Below, one piece after another: positions 8,595-17,023 of a DNA stretch of 45,561 nt. A program made the position numbers and the translations under genes. Within the stretch, counting starts at the first letter, position 1; each line of letters begins with the position of its first letter. Source of the DNA: Bacteroidota bacterium (GTDB lineage Bacteria > Bacteroidota > Bacteroidia > Chitinophagales > Saprospiraceae); NCBI GenBank assembly GCA_029781095.1, contig JAKOXM010000007.1:1-45561 (forward strand), given 5' to 3'. A model generated the notes under the pieces. It was not told the origin of the DNA, ran no database searches, and was given only the letters and a program-made list of their open reading frames with translations.

Positions 8595-8687
8595 TCCCGC
8601 TGATTGTCGCAGAAAAATCCCGCTGATTATCGCAGAATTGGCACTCGCCTGCGCATTTACGCGTATTTTCTGCAGCAATCAGCGGGA
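8595..8687. repeat. Two direct and one inverted copy of a 20-nt repeat
   Basis: TCCCGCTGATTGTCGCAGAA (8595-8614) is repeated at 8618-8637 with one change. It returns as an imperfect reverse complement at 8668-8687 (TTCTGCAGCAATCAGCGGGA). The second and third copies can form a hairpin with a roughly 30-nt loop. The cluster lies between the convergent kup and crp-family genes. It looks like a REP-type intergenic element and could serve as a bidirectional terminator, although no U-tract is present. A further 6-bp hairpin (CTCCGC 8568-8573, GCGGAG 8576-8581) precedes it. Confidence 0.75.
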
Positions 8688-8731
8688 ATTAGAGATAATT
8701 GATGATCCCCAAGCTAGACCCGTCGCCGGCC

Positions 8732-9412
8732 CTAGTTCAATTTTTCCATATCCCTGATCAGTATGGAGTTGCGGTTGAAATGGATCAGGTTGGATTTGCG
8801 CAATTCGTTGAGAATGGCCGTTACCGTTTGGCGGCTTGCGCCCACGAGGTTGGCGATGTCCTGCTGGGTCAGCCCGTGCTTTACGAGTGTTTCAAAACCG
8901 ACCTGACGGCCGCGTTCTCCGGCACTTTCTTTCAAAAATTCGACAATACGCGTGCGCACATCTTTCAGGATGAGCGACTCCCATTGACGTTCCGCTTTCC
9001 GCAGCCGGTCGCCGAGATATAACATGACTGCCTGCGCCAGATTAAAATTTTGCTGCATCAGGCTTTTAAAATCGTCTACCTTAACCGCGAAATAAGTGAT
9101 GTCGTGGTTCATGGCAGAGGCAAATTCAGCGCGGTGTTGTTCTCCGGTGAGACCCAACTCGCCAAAGACCGTGAAGGGATGCTGTATGCTTTTAATGATT
9201 TCGCGCCCGTCGGGCGAAAAAATGCCGATTTTTACGGCGCCGGTAGCCAAAAAACACACGTAGTCACTCGGCTCGTCGGCTAAGTAAATAAAAGAGTGCT
9301 TGGGTTTGGTTTTCAACTCGGCCATTTGCGCAAGCCGCTGAAAATCAGCCTGAGAGAGCGATGACAATAGCGGAAAACGTTGTAATGTACTGAGCGTGGT
9401 TGGTGCATCCAT
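8732..9412 (-). CDS. Crp/Fnr family transcriptional regulator
   Basis: This 226-residue protein has an N-terminal cyclic-nucleotide-binding-like beta-roll (about 15-130: 'LADEPSDYVCFLATGAVKIG', 'FTVFGELGLTGEQHRAEFA'). A long dimer helix follows (about 125-155), then a winged helix-turn-helix whose recognition segment is 'LTQQDIANLVGASRQTVTAI' at about 180-199. No N-terminal Cys cluster of FNR type is present, so oxygen sensing through an Fe-S cluster is unlikely. The Arg and Ser that contact cAMP in E. coli CRP are not clearly conserved, so the ligand is unknown. It is divergent from glgB with a 184-nt shared upstream region, so control of glgB is possible but unproven. Confidence 0.92.
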   Translation of the reverse strand: MDAPTTLSTLQRFPLLSSLSQADFQRLAQMAELKTKPKHSFIYLADEPSDYVCFLATGAVKIGIFSPDGREIIKSIQHPFTVFGELGLTGEQHRAEFASAMNHDITYFAVKVDDFKSLMQQNFNLAQAVMLYLGDRLRKAERQWESLILKDVRTRIVEFLKESAGERGRQVGFETLVKHGLTQQDIANLVGASRQTVTAILNELRKSNLIHFNRNSILIRDMEKLN

Positions 9413-9508
9413 TAGATTGCCTTTTGATTTGGACGAATACTATGGGAGGAGCGTTGTGCGTAATGCCAAAACTGTGCCAAGCGATTTTTTCCGGAAGGCT
9501 CTTTTCAG

Positions 9509-9534
9509 TTTGATCCATCATTGTTCTATCTTTC
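9509..9534 (+). promoter_or_regulatory. Candidate glgB promoter
   Basis: TTTG (9509-9512) and TATCTTTC (9527-9534) resemble the Bacteroidota TTTG / TAnnTTTG pair with a 14-nt gap, slightly short, and one mismatch in the -7 box. It lies 62 nt before the ATG at 9597. Confidence 0.35.
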
Positions 9535-9596
9535 ACCCTATTCGGGGTATTTAATTGAAAGTGAAAACCTTAGAAGTTCATACGAACCAACTGTTT

Positions 9597-11606
9597 ATGA
9601 AAAGCAACAAGCATACATCAGCCGTAAAACCATTTTCATTTCTTACCGACTATGATATATCGCTTTATCAGGGTGGCAAGCACTTTCAGCTACACCGTAA
9701 AATGGGCAGCCATGTCGTCGAACTGGACGGTGAACAAGGCGTCTGTTTTTCAGTATGGGCGCCCAATGCCAAGCGGGTATCGGTAACGGGTGATTTCAAC
9801 GGGTGGGATCCTGATACGCACGTGTTGCTGCCCCGATGGGATAAAAGCGGCATCTGGGAAGGATTTATCCCCGGCATGGGGAAGGGCTCGGTATATAAAT
9901 ATCATATCAAAACCCGTGACGGTTTCGGGGTTGATAAAGGCGACCCGTTTGCCCTGCTTTGGGAAACGCCCCCGCGCACGGCTTCCGTGGTGTGGGAGTT
10001 CGACTACAAGTGGAAAGACGACAAATGGCTGAAAAAGCGCCAGGAACTTGCTTCCAAACCCCAGCCATGGTCCGTTTATGAAGTACATCCCGGCTCCTGG
10101 AAAAAGATACCCAAAGACGGTAATCGCTCGCTCAACTACCGGGAGATGGCCGAAGAACTGGTGCCTTACGTGAAAAAGATGGGCTTTACGCATATCGAAT
10201 TCATGCCGGTCATGGAACACCCCTACTTCCCTTCCTGGGGATACCAGGTTACCGGTTTTTTTGCGCCCACCAGCCGCTCCGGCAACCCGGAAGATCTTAT
10301 GTTTCTCATCGATACCTGCCATGAAGCCGGTATTGGCGTCATTCTCGACTGGGTGCCATCACATTTCCCGGGCGATATCCACGGGTTGTATATGTTCGAC
10401 GGGTCGCATATTTACGAGTACGGCGATATGCGCCGGGGCTATCACCCCGACTGGAACAGTTATGTATTCGACTATGGCCGCAACGAGGTACGCTCGTTTC
10501 TGATCTCAAATGCCCTGTTCTGGATCGAGTTTTACCACGCCGACAGCCTGCGCGTCGACGCCGTGGCTTCCATGTTGTACCACGACTATTCGCGAAAAGA
10601 AGGCGAATGGGTGCCCAATATATACGGCGGCCGTGAAAACCTCGAAGCCATTTCATTCCTGAAAGACTTTAACGAAGCGGTGTATAGTACTTTCCCGGGC
10701 GTTGAAACCATCGCCGAAGAGAGTACGGCCTTCCCGGCAGTCACCAAACCGACTTTTGAAGGAGGCCTTGGCTTCGGGCAAAAATGGATGATGGGCTGGA
10801 TGCACGATACCCTCGATTATTTCAAGCGCCCGCCGATATTCCGCCGCTGGCACCAGAACGAGATTACCTTTTCGATGGTATACGCTTTTTCCGAAAACTT
10901 TATGCTGCCGCTCAGCCACGACGAAGTAGTGCACATGAAGGCCTCTCTGTTGTACAAAATGCCCGGCGACGAATGGCAGAAATTTGCCAACCTGCGCGCA
11001 CTCTTTGGTCACCAGTGGATGCATCCCGGCTCACAAATACTGTTCATGGGTGGCGAAATCGGCCAGACTTCCGAATGGAGCCACGACCTCGGTGTGGCCT
11101 GGCACCTGCTGGAATACGAATACCACAAAGGTGTGCAAGCCTGGGTGACAGCCCTCAATGCGTTGTACACATCGCGCAAAGCATTGTGGTTCAATGCATT
11201 TACCCCGGCCGGTTATGAATGGATATCGGGCGATGATACTGAAAACTGCGTCCTCGCATTTCTCCGGAAGGGCGAACAGGGCGACAAAGTGCTGCTCGTC
11301 GTATGCCATTTCAATACCAATTCGCTGGCCGAATACACCGTAGGTGTGCCCTATGGCGGCACCTGGACGGAAGTGCTCAACAGCGATGACAAACGCTTCG
11401 GCGGAAGCGGTATCGTGAACGGAGCCCTGAAAGCGAAAAAAGAGCCGTCGCACGGACACGAACAGTCCATCATGTTCAAACTTCCGCCACTTTGCGTAAT
11501 GGTTTTTGAAGGAGATGATCTGCCGAAAACAGTTGGTAAACCGGTAGCAGAAAAAGCCGGCGCGAAAGCGAAAGCAACTGCGAAACCGAAAGCCAAAAAG
11601 TCTTGA
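9597..11606 (+). CDS. glgB: 1,4-alpha-glucan branching enzyme
   Basis: This protein has 669 residues from the ATG at 9597; a TTG 14 codons earlier (9555) is also in frame. GlgB cuts alpha-1,4-glucan chains and rejoins them as alpha-1,6 branches in glycogen synthesis. It shows an N-terminal CBM48 domain ('CFSVWAPNAKRVSVTGDFNG'). The GH13 barrel follows with 'DSLRVDAVASML' (nucleophile Asp at about 321), 'ETIAEEST' (acid/base Glu about 374) and 'LSHDEVVH' (Asp about 442). The all-beta C-terminal domain comes last. It ends in an odd Ala/Lys repeat tail ('AGAKAKATAKPKAKKS') outside the enzyme fold. No other glycogen gene adjoins it. A promoter-like motif for the next gene lies directly after the stop. 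Confidence 0.95.
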   Translation: MKSNKHTSAVKPFSFLTDYDISLYQGGKHFQLHRKMGSHVVELDGEQGVCFSVWAPNAKRVSVTGDFNGWDPDTHVLLPRWDKSGIWEGFIPGMGKGSVYKYHIKTRDGFGVDKGDPFALLWETPPRTASVVWEFDYKWKDDKWLKKRQELASKPQPWSVYEVHPGSWKKIPKDGNRSLNYREMAEELVPYVKKMGFTHIEFMPVMEHPYFPSWGYQVTGFFAPTSRSGNPEDLMFLIDTCHEAGIGVILDWVPSHFPGDIHGLYMFDGSHIYEYGDMRRGYHPDWNSYVFDYGRNEVRSFLISNALFWIEFYHADSLRVDAVASMLYHDYSRKEGEWVPNIYGGRENLEAISFLKDFNEAVYSTFPGVETIAEESTAFPAVTKPTFEGGLGFGQKWMMGWMHDTLDYFKRPPIFRRWHQNEITFSMVYAFSENFMLPLSHDEVVHMKASLLYKMPGDEWQKFANLRALFGHQWMHPGSQILFMGGEIGQTSEWSHDLGVAWHLLEYEYHKGVQAWVTALNALYTSRKALWFNAFTPAGYEWISGDDTENCVLAFLRKGEQGDKVLLVVCHFNTNSLAEYTVGVPYGGTWTEVLNSDDKRFGGSGIVNGALKAKKEPSHGHEQSIMFKLPPLCVMVFEGDDLPKTVGKPVAEKAGAKAKATAKPKAKKS

Positions 11607-11614
11607 AAAACGAT

Positions 11615-11622
11615 TATTTTTG
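11615..11622 (+). promoter_or_regulatory. Candidate -7 element of the Uma2 gene
   Basis: TATTTTTG matches TAnnTTTG exactly, 8 nt after the glgB stop and 78 nt before the Uma2 start. No -33 box is evident. Confidence 0.35.
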
Positions 11623-11699
11623 TAAGTATGTAAACATTCAGTCCTGACTGAAACACCCGGGGTGGAAGGATTTCCGCCCTGATACATAAAAGCGAATAT

Positions 11700-12311
11700 A
11701 TGACTGCTGTTGCCAAAGCGCTTCACGCACACCCGGGGATTGCAATTCGGATGCCCAACGGAGGCATGTCGGACGAACAGTTTTATCAACTATGTATGCT
11801 AAACCCGGAGTTGAGAATTGAGCGGACCATCGATAAATATATTCTCATTATGCCTCCAACAAATTCTGACACCGGTAATCGAAACGCCGAACTTCTTGTA
11901 GATGTCGGTACATGGAACCGTAAAATGAAATCCGGTAAGATATTTGACTCCTCCACAGGCTTCAAATTTCCCAACGGCTCTGAACGCTCGCCCGATGTAG
12001 CCTGGATTCGCAATGATCGCTGGGAAGCCATTCCGGCCGAACAAAGACAACGTTTCGCACCCATAGCGCCCGATTTTGTGGCAGAAATCCGCTCAGGCGA
12101 TCAAAGTGTCGATTACCTGAAAGACAAGATGGAGGAATACATGGCCTGCGGTTGCCGTCTCGCATGGTTGATCGACCCCAAAGGCAGAAAAACCTGGGTT
12201 TATTATGAAAACGGCGATATCCAAACCATTTCCTTTGATGCGTCCTTAAACGGCGGCGATGTGATGCCGGGTTTCGAATTGCGACTGGCCGATATTTTTG
12301 AAGAGAAATAA
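11700..12311 (+). CDS. Uma2 family (DUF820) putative endonuclease
   Basis: This 203-residue protein has the Uma2 pattern: 'MSDEQFYQLCMLNPELRIE' at the N-terminus, 'GNRNAELLVDVGTWN', 'GFKFPNGSERSPDVAWI', 'APDFVAEIRSGDQSVDYLKD', 'KMEEYMACGCRLAWLIDPK', and a C-terminal 'GFELRLADIF'. The family has a PD-(D/E)XK nuclease-like fold and is very common in cyanobacteria and Bacteroidota, but its biological role is unresolved. The putative catalytic Asp is in SPDVAW and the Glu in FVAEIRS, where Arg replaces the usual small or polar residue after Ile. It is monocistronic, with a promoter-like box upstream and a terminator after it. Confidence 0.9.
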   Translation: MTAVAKALHAHPGIAIRMPNGGMSDEQFYQLCMLNPELRIERTIDKYILIMPPTNSDTGNRNAELLVDVGTWNRKMKSGKIFDSSTGFKFPNGSERSPDVAWIRNDRWEAIPAEQRQRFAPIAPDFVAEIRSGDQSVDYLKDKMEEYMACGCRLAWLIDPKGRKTWVYYENGDIQTISFDASLNGGDVMPGFELRLADIFEEK

Positions 12312-12335
12312 GAACACAATTCTGTTGCTATACAA

Positions 12336-12369
12336 ACAACGCCGGAGGCTCTCAAGCCCCCGGCGTTGT
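12336..12369 (+). terminator. Terminator between Uma2 gene and the convergent peptidase gene
   Basis: A 10-bp perfect stem (ACAACGCCGG at 12336-12345, CCGGCGTTGT at 12360-12369) has a 14-nt loop in which GGCT and AGCC can extend the stem. A short 'CATTT' follows. It probably serves both convergent genes. Confidence 0.65.
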
Positions 12370-12439
12370 CATTTAAGGATATGGTCAAATTGAGACTATG
12401 ACACCTGCAAGTTTTGCAATGCAACAATGCATCCCCTTG

Positions 12440-15400
12440 CTACCATCCCGGAATAAAATTCATACCAAAGGTCCAGCCGCGTTTGTCTTTTGGCACGGAA
12501 AGCGGAAGCGCGTAGTAGGGTTCGAGCACAAGCACCCCGAACAGATTGACACGCAGCGAAATACCCGTCGAAAACAGCGGTTTGTGCCGGATCGGGTCCC
12601 TGCCGTCAAGCGGATCTTCGTCAACCGGGTTCTTTTTCAGATCGTTCGAGGTGAAAAAACCCAGACCTGCGTCGAAAAACAGGTTCAGGTCTGTGATCAG
12701 GAACCCTGATTTGATGACGGAAAGTTGCCTCGGACCGGTAAAAGGCAGACGCACTTCAAAATTGCCGACGGCGATCTTGCTACCGGCCATCTGGTCGATG
12801 AGTTCAGGGGCCTGCTGGTACAGAACATCCGTGGTATAGCCTCGTACGAAGTATGAATCTCCGGCGAAAAGCGGATATACTTCGTTGGTATTGTTGGCAT
12901 TGCCTCCCAAACGCCCATACCCGAGTCCGCGGAAAGCCAGCGTAACCGGCCGCAGGTAAAAATATCTGCGACCGTCGACCAGCAGGGTTGTAAAGTCATA
13001 GGCGCCGAAATAGCGTTCCACACCGATGCGGTAGCGCCAGCCCTTGAGCGGCGCTGTAAAGCCGAAATAGGAGTTGTCGCCCACAAACGCTGCGTTCACA
13101 TTCATGAGTTTGTTAGCGCCAGGCGAAGGAAGCCTTTCGCGATCCTGCCCGAGCAGGTAACCGCTGGCGTCAATGTAATTGATGTAGTGGTCGACTCGCT
13201 GGTGGTAATATTCGTAGGCGGTACCTACCTCGAAACGTTTGGTCACTGACAAGGGGTAATAGGCGAAAGCGCCAACCCGCTCCTGAAACAGGCGCTGAAT
13301 GTAAATGTTATCCTGGTAACCCAAATATTGCTGTCCGTTGCGTGTCGTTTCGATCTGGGGAGTCAAGTCCGGATCCTGAAAATACTGCCCGGAACGATAC
13401 GGAATATGAGACAGACTAAGACCCCAGTTGATGCGATTCTTCTGGTTGATAAAAGAGAATTGCCCCGCGGCGTCGGTAATCTCGCCATTGAGGGCTACGC
13501 CCGCGTACAACTGGTTGTTGCCAAGAATGTCGCTGAACAACATATCGACGCCACCGGCCAGACCGGTTGCGGTACCGAAACTGCTGTTGCCAGTTGCCAC
13601 GCCGATGCCTGCGCTTCCACCGATATAGTCCAGTGAAAACATGGGTTTATATTTCACGGGTTTGATCGTTGTGGTCGAATCGGCCACCCTGGCGTTGATT
13701 TCCGCGAGGCGGAGGTTGGTGTTCACCAGGTCGCGCTTGCCAGGTGTGAAAGGCGGAAGGGTAGCAGGTACCAGGTCCACTGCCGTCGGGTTTACTTCTT
13801 CGGGCTGAAAATCGCGCAACTGCGCCTGGTATATCTTGTAGGTACCGTTTGTGTAGTACGTATACAACACCCGGTCGCGGTCTTCTGCCACGGTGATGGC
13901 CGGCGCATAGGGTGTAATACCGGTGATGCCCGTCGACAGTTTGGTCATCTGATCCACTTTTTTGGTGGTTACATCATAGCGGTACATATTGCGGAAGCCG
14001 TCGCGGTCGCTCAGGAAAAAGATATTGCCGGCTTTGTCGAATTGCGGGTTCATATTATCGGCGCCGGGAAAGACGTCGAGGTTCTCTACCTTGCCCGTTT
14101 CCATATCCATAATAGCCAGGTTCATCGTCCAGGCGCCGTTGCTGCGCCCGCGCTGGAGGCTGATCTGATCGGTTGAAAAAGCGAGGTATTTGCCGTCGGC
14201 GCTCCAGGTAGCCAGTATTTCGGAGGCCTTGTCATTGGTGAGGCGACGTACCTTTTTCGTCTTCAGGTCGTAGGCATACAGGTCCGTCTGGCCATCCACA
14301 AGGCCGCTCACGACGATGGTTTTGCCATCGGGGCTCCAGGCCGGATTGCTGAAGGCATGAACGCCCGGGATGCTGATCTTCTTTACCGTTTTCCCTTTAA
14401 AAACGTCCTGTATCACCAGCATGCTGCGGCCGTTTTCATATACGTCGAAAGCGAATTGTTTGTCATTGGGGCTCCATGTGCCGGCGCTTTCTATGAAGTT
14501 GAACTGGTCGATGTGGCCGTCCGAGGCGGTGCTGGCCACTTTTTTCAGCACTTTTCCGGATTTGGCTTCCGCCAGAAAAAGATCGGTGGTAAACAGGCCT
14601 TTTTCTGAAAGGAAAATGACGTACTTGCCATTCGGACTAAGTACGGGGCAAATGGTCATGCTGCCGGCGGCATCGTCGTCGAACAGTTTTTTGCCCGGCA
14701 GGTCTTTGTCTTTTGAAAGTTTACCCAATAATTTGTCGCGGGCCTCCTTTTTCTCTTTTGACTTTTTGTCCTTTTCAGAGGCTTCCAGCACGGCAATGCC
14801 TTCTTTGTCCAGGCCCACCCAGCGGCCGTAATGATTGCGCAATGCAGCGTGCCAGTTGGCTGAAAGAGAGTCTGTTGTAGTCGACAAAGTAATTCTGGTT
14901 GCCATTTCGAGGCCGTATTTGGCCGTATTCTTAAAATACACAGGGATGACCTCGTCGCCATACACCCCGCTCACGTAGGCCCAGAATGATTGTCCCCATC
15001 GGTAGGGGAAATATTTGTACCCGTTCAGGTCATCGAGTGTGGGCAGGTCATTGTGCTGCACGGCGTCGCGCATCCAAAGCGCAGTGTGGGCATCCACGCG
15101 GCCGATGGAAAGATACTCGGCCAGGCCCTCGATCATCCAGAGGGGAAGGTTGGCGAGGTTGCGCATACTGGTGGAATCCCCTTCGAGAATCATGTGATAC
15201 TGAAAAGCGTGTACCATTTCGTGACCCATCACGTGGTTGGTCTGTTGATTGGTCATGGCGATGGGAAACACCACGCGGTTGCGCAGGCCCTCCGTCACAC
15301 CCCCGGTACCCACGCTGATATCGCCCTGAATGGCGGTCGTTTGCTGGAAACCTGCGTGGTCGCTGTAAATGAGTAACGGGTTCCGCTTTGTAAACGAATC

Positions 15401-15622
15401 GCGCAGCACGGCCTGGTGCATGGAATACCACAATTCGGCCTCGGCAGCGAGTTCCCTGACTTTCTCGGGGTTGTTCAGATATTCATAGATATCAAAGTGA
15501 TCGGTTTGATTAACTTTGAAATCCTGTTTTTCATAACGGGGCTTGTTGCGCCCGAAATACTGTGCCTGAAGAGAGCCGGCAGTCAGCAGACAAAAAATGG
15601 AAAGAAACAAAAAACGGTTCAT
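12440..15622 (-). CDS. Outer-membrane fusion: gluzincin peptidase-like, TolB-like propeller, BamA-like barrel
   Basis: This 1060-residue protein has a signal peptide (1-20, ending 'LQAQ'). Residues about 35-280 resemble Peptidase MA/gluzincin enzymes, with a zinc motif HEMVH at 134-138 and the third ligand in 'WMIEGLAEYLS' (Glu about 165), so catalytic residues are intact. Residues about 320-630 form a TolB/WD40-like propeller with repeated 'SPNGKYVIFLSEKG', 'AWSPDGKTIVVSG', 'TWSADGKYLAFSTDQ' and 'FDKAGNIFFLSDRDG' blades. The remaining about 400 residues are a beta-barrel ending 'GISLRVNLFGVLVLEPYYAL', like the surface-antigen (BamA/TamA) barrel. I infer an outer-membrane-anchored metallopeptidase; related proteins are annotated as TolB or BamA-family. 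The neighbouring gene is divergent, so it is probably transcribed alone. Confidence 0.85.
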   Translation of the reverse strand: MNRFLFLSIFCLLTAGSLQAQYFGRNKPRYEKQDFKVNQTDHFDIYEYLNNPEKVRELAAEAELWYSMHQAVLRDSFTKRNPLLIYSDHAGFQQTTAIQGDISVGTGGVTEGLRNRVVFPIAMTNQQTNHVMGHEMVHAFQYHMILEGDSTSMRNLANLPLWMIEGLAEYLSIGRVDAHTALWMRDAVQHNDLPTLDDLNGYKYFPYRWGQSFWAYVSGVYGDEVIPVYFKNTAKYGLEMATRITLSTTTDSLSANWHAALRNHYGRWVGLDKEGIAVLEASEKDKKSKEKKEARDKLLGKLSKDKDLPGKKLFDDDAAGSMTICPVLSPNGKYVIFLSEKGLFTTDLFLAEAKSGKVLKKVASTASDGHIDQFNFIESAGTWSPNDKQFAFDVYENGRSMLVIQDVFKGKTVKKISIPGVHAFSNPAWSPDGKTIVVSGLVDGQTDLYAYDLKTKKVRRLTNDKASEILATWSADGKYLAFSTDQISLQRGRSNGAWTMNLAIMDMETGKVENLDVFPGADNMNPQFDKAGNIFFLSDRDGFRNMYRYDVTTKKVDQMTKLSTGITGITPYAPAITVAEDRDRVLYTYYTNGTYKIYQAQLRDFQPEEVNPTAVDLVPATLPPFTPGKRDLVNTNLRLAEINARVADSTTTIKPVKYKPMFSLDYIGGSAGIGVATGNSSFGTATGLAGGVDMLFSDILGNNQLYAGVALNGEITDAAGQFSFINQKNRINWGLSLSHIPYRSGQYFQDPDLTPQIETTRNGQQYLGYQDNIYIQRLFQERVGAFAYYPLSVTKRFEVGTAYEYYHQRVDHYINYIDASGYLLGQDRERLPSPGANKLMNVNAAFVGDNSYFGFTAPLKGWRYRIGVERYFGAYDFTTLLVDGRRYFYLRPVTLAFRGLGYGRLGGNANNTNEVYPLFAGDSYFVRGYTTDVLYQQAPELIDQMAGSKIAVGNFEVRLPFTGPRQLSVIKSGFLITDLNLFFDAGLGFFTSNDLKKNPVDEDPLDGRDPIRHKPLFSTGISLRVNLFGVLVLEPYYALPLSVPKDKRGWTFGMNFIPGW

Positions 15623-15835
15623 GGCTAAGTAGTTTTTGTAGATTGGCTGGGAAAGAAGCGTCCCGGTTGCCGATACAAGGCGCTTTTAAACCAAGGCTAA
15701 CATTTAACAGGTCATTTTAACACTTGTTTACGCAAAAAAGTATGGTTTCGGATGTTATAGGTGCGTTAAAGATGCATAGGGACCTCAATTTGAGATATCA
15801 AACCAACTGCCGGTACAGATTCTGCCGTTCAAGAA

Positions 15836-16642
15836 ATGACGTACATTAAGTGGATTTTCCGGCTTTGCTGGATCGGCCTGTGCGCCCTCGCGATGTTGGC
15901 CCAGACGCGGCTCGTGTTGCAATTGCCCCTGTCGCCCGGCTGGCTGGACGGCTATGTGTTCGGCAGCACCATCTTTGCCTACGGCTTTACACACCCTGAC
16001 AGACAGCGCGCCGCTGCCGCATGGTTGGCCGGGGCAGGTGGCGGACTGTGTTTTGTTATGCCGTTTTTTTTGTCCGGCTCCCTTGTTTCCTGGGAATGGG
16101 CGGCCTTGATCCCCTTGCTGCTTTGGCTTTGCTATTATGGCTTGCAGCGTCCGGGCAAAGCCGGATTGCGGGGTGTACCGGCGGCCAAGCCGATTGTGGT
16201 CAGCCTTACATGGGCGGTTGTGACGGTATTGCTGCCTTTGCCGCCCGAACGCTGGGGAGAGGCAATTCTGGTATTTACCGGTCGGGCCGTATTCATTTTT
16301 GCGCTGGCGCTTGCCTACGACCTCAGCGACATCGCCTATGATAAACGCCACGGCCTGGCAACGCTCGCCGGACGCTGGGGACCCCGCAAAACGTTTCGCG
16401 TGACAGATACCGCTTTCATCGTGTCGGCACTTTGTTACGGCGCCAACTGGTGGCTCCGGATATTTACACCCGACGTCGCGATTGTACTCATTGGTTCGCT
16501 GGCATTCAGCGCCTGGTGGCTCCGTTATTTACTTTGGAAAACCAGGGGCGGCGACTGGCAGAAAGTCCTGATTGACGCATTGATGATCCTGCAGTTTTTA
16601 TTCGTCTCGGGGGTGGAATGGGTTCAGAAAATTTTGCTTTAA
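15836..16642 (+). CDS. Divergent UbiA-like polytopic membrane protein
   Basis: This 268-residue protein has about 8 hydrophobic helices. The segment 'ALAYDLSDIAYDKRHGLATL' matches the second Asp-rich motif of UbiA-superfamily prenyltransferases, and 'GPRKTFRVTDTAFIVSAL' fits the region after it. UbiA enzymes attach isoprenoid chains to aromatic or sugar acceptors and need two Asp-rich motifs for Mg-diphosphate. The first motif (NDxxD) should fall near residues 45-60. What is seen there is 'STIFAYGFTHPDRQRAAAAW', with no paired aspartates. The protein may therefore be inactive, or specialised. I saw no aromatic-biosynthesis neighbours. The fold assignment is moderately sure; enzymatic activity is doubtful. 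Confidence 0.65.
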   Translation: MTYIKWIFRLCWIGLCALAMLAQTRLVLQLPLSPGWLDGYVFGSTIFAYGFTHPDRQRAAAAWLAGAGGGLCFVMPFFLSGSLVSWEWAALIPLLLWLCYYGLQRPGKAGLRGVPAAKPIVVSLTWAVVTVLLPLPPERWGEAILVFTGRAVFIFALALAYDLSDIAYDKRHGLATLAGRWGPRKTFRVTDTAFIVSALCYGANWWLRIFTPDVAIVLIGSLAFSAWWLRYLLWKTRGGDWQKVLIDALMILQFLFVSGVEWVQKILL

Positions 16643-16772
16643 CTTTATAAATACCCGGACATATCTAATTGATAAAATAAACGCAGGAGTTTTGAGACAA
16701 GACAAGGCATTTTTTGAGGGCATAGAAGCCCTACGGTTTAAAACTCTGCGCCGGGCGGAAAGACCCATCTGC

Positions 16773-16946
16773 GGATACCGTATCATGGTTCAGGTGCAAA
16801 ACTCGTGGTTTCCGCTTGCAGACCGCAATCCGCAGAAATTTGCAGACATTTACAAGTGTTCGGAAACGGATTTTCAAAAGGCGACGGAGCGAATTTTTCA
16901 CGACAAGTCACACCCTTCGCATTTGCGGGTATGGATTTTGAAGTAA
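16773..16946 (+). pseudogene. 3' remnant of a CocE/NonD (X-Pro dipeptidyl-peptidase-like) hydrolase
   Basis: The frame over 16773-16946 encodes 'GYRIMVQVQNSWFPLADRNP' followed by 'QKFADIYKCSETDFQKATER' and ends 'HPSHLRVWILK' with a TAA. This is the C-terminal end of CocE/NonD-family acyl hydrolases (glutaryl-7-ACA acylase type), in which the jelly-roll domain finishes with the same 'VQVQSSWFPL.DRNPQ' pattern. About 57 residues of a protein of roughly 600 or more remain. The catalytic part is absent from the window, and the sequence before 'GYRI' (16692-16772) does not resemble the family. It is recognised from remembered family sequences, so a database search should confirm it. An in-frame ATG at 16785 could let it be translated, but a functional product is unlikely. 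Confidence 0.7.
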
Positions 16947-17023
16947 AGAGTGGCATGCTTTTTTGAATGCCAATAAGTTCGGTCATGCTTCCGTTCTTTG
17001 CGACAAAATTTACGTGCATCTGT

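Noticed and set aside
8595-8687. CRISPR-like repeats
   Set aside because: Only three copies, one inverted, and spacers of 3 and 30 nt; no cas genes.
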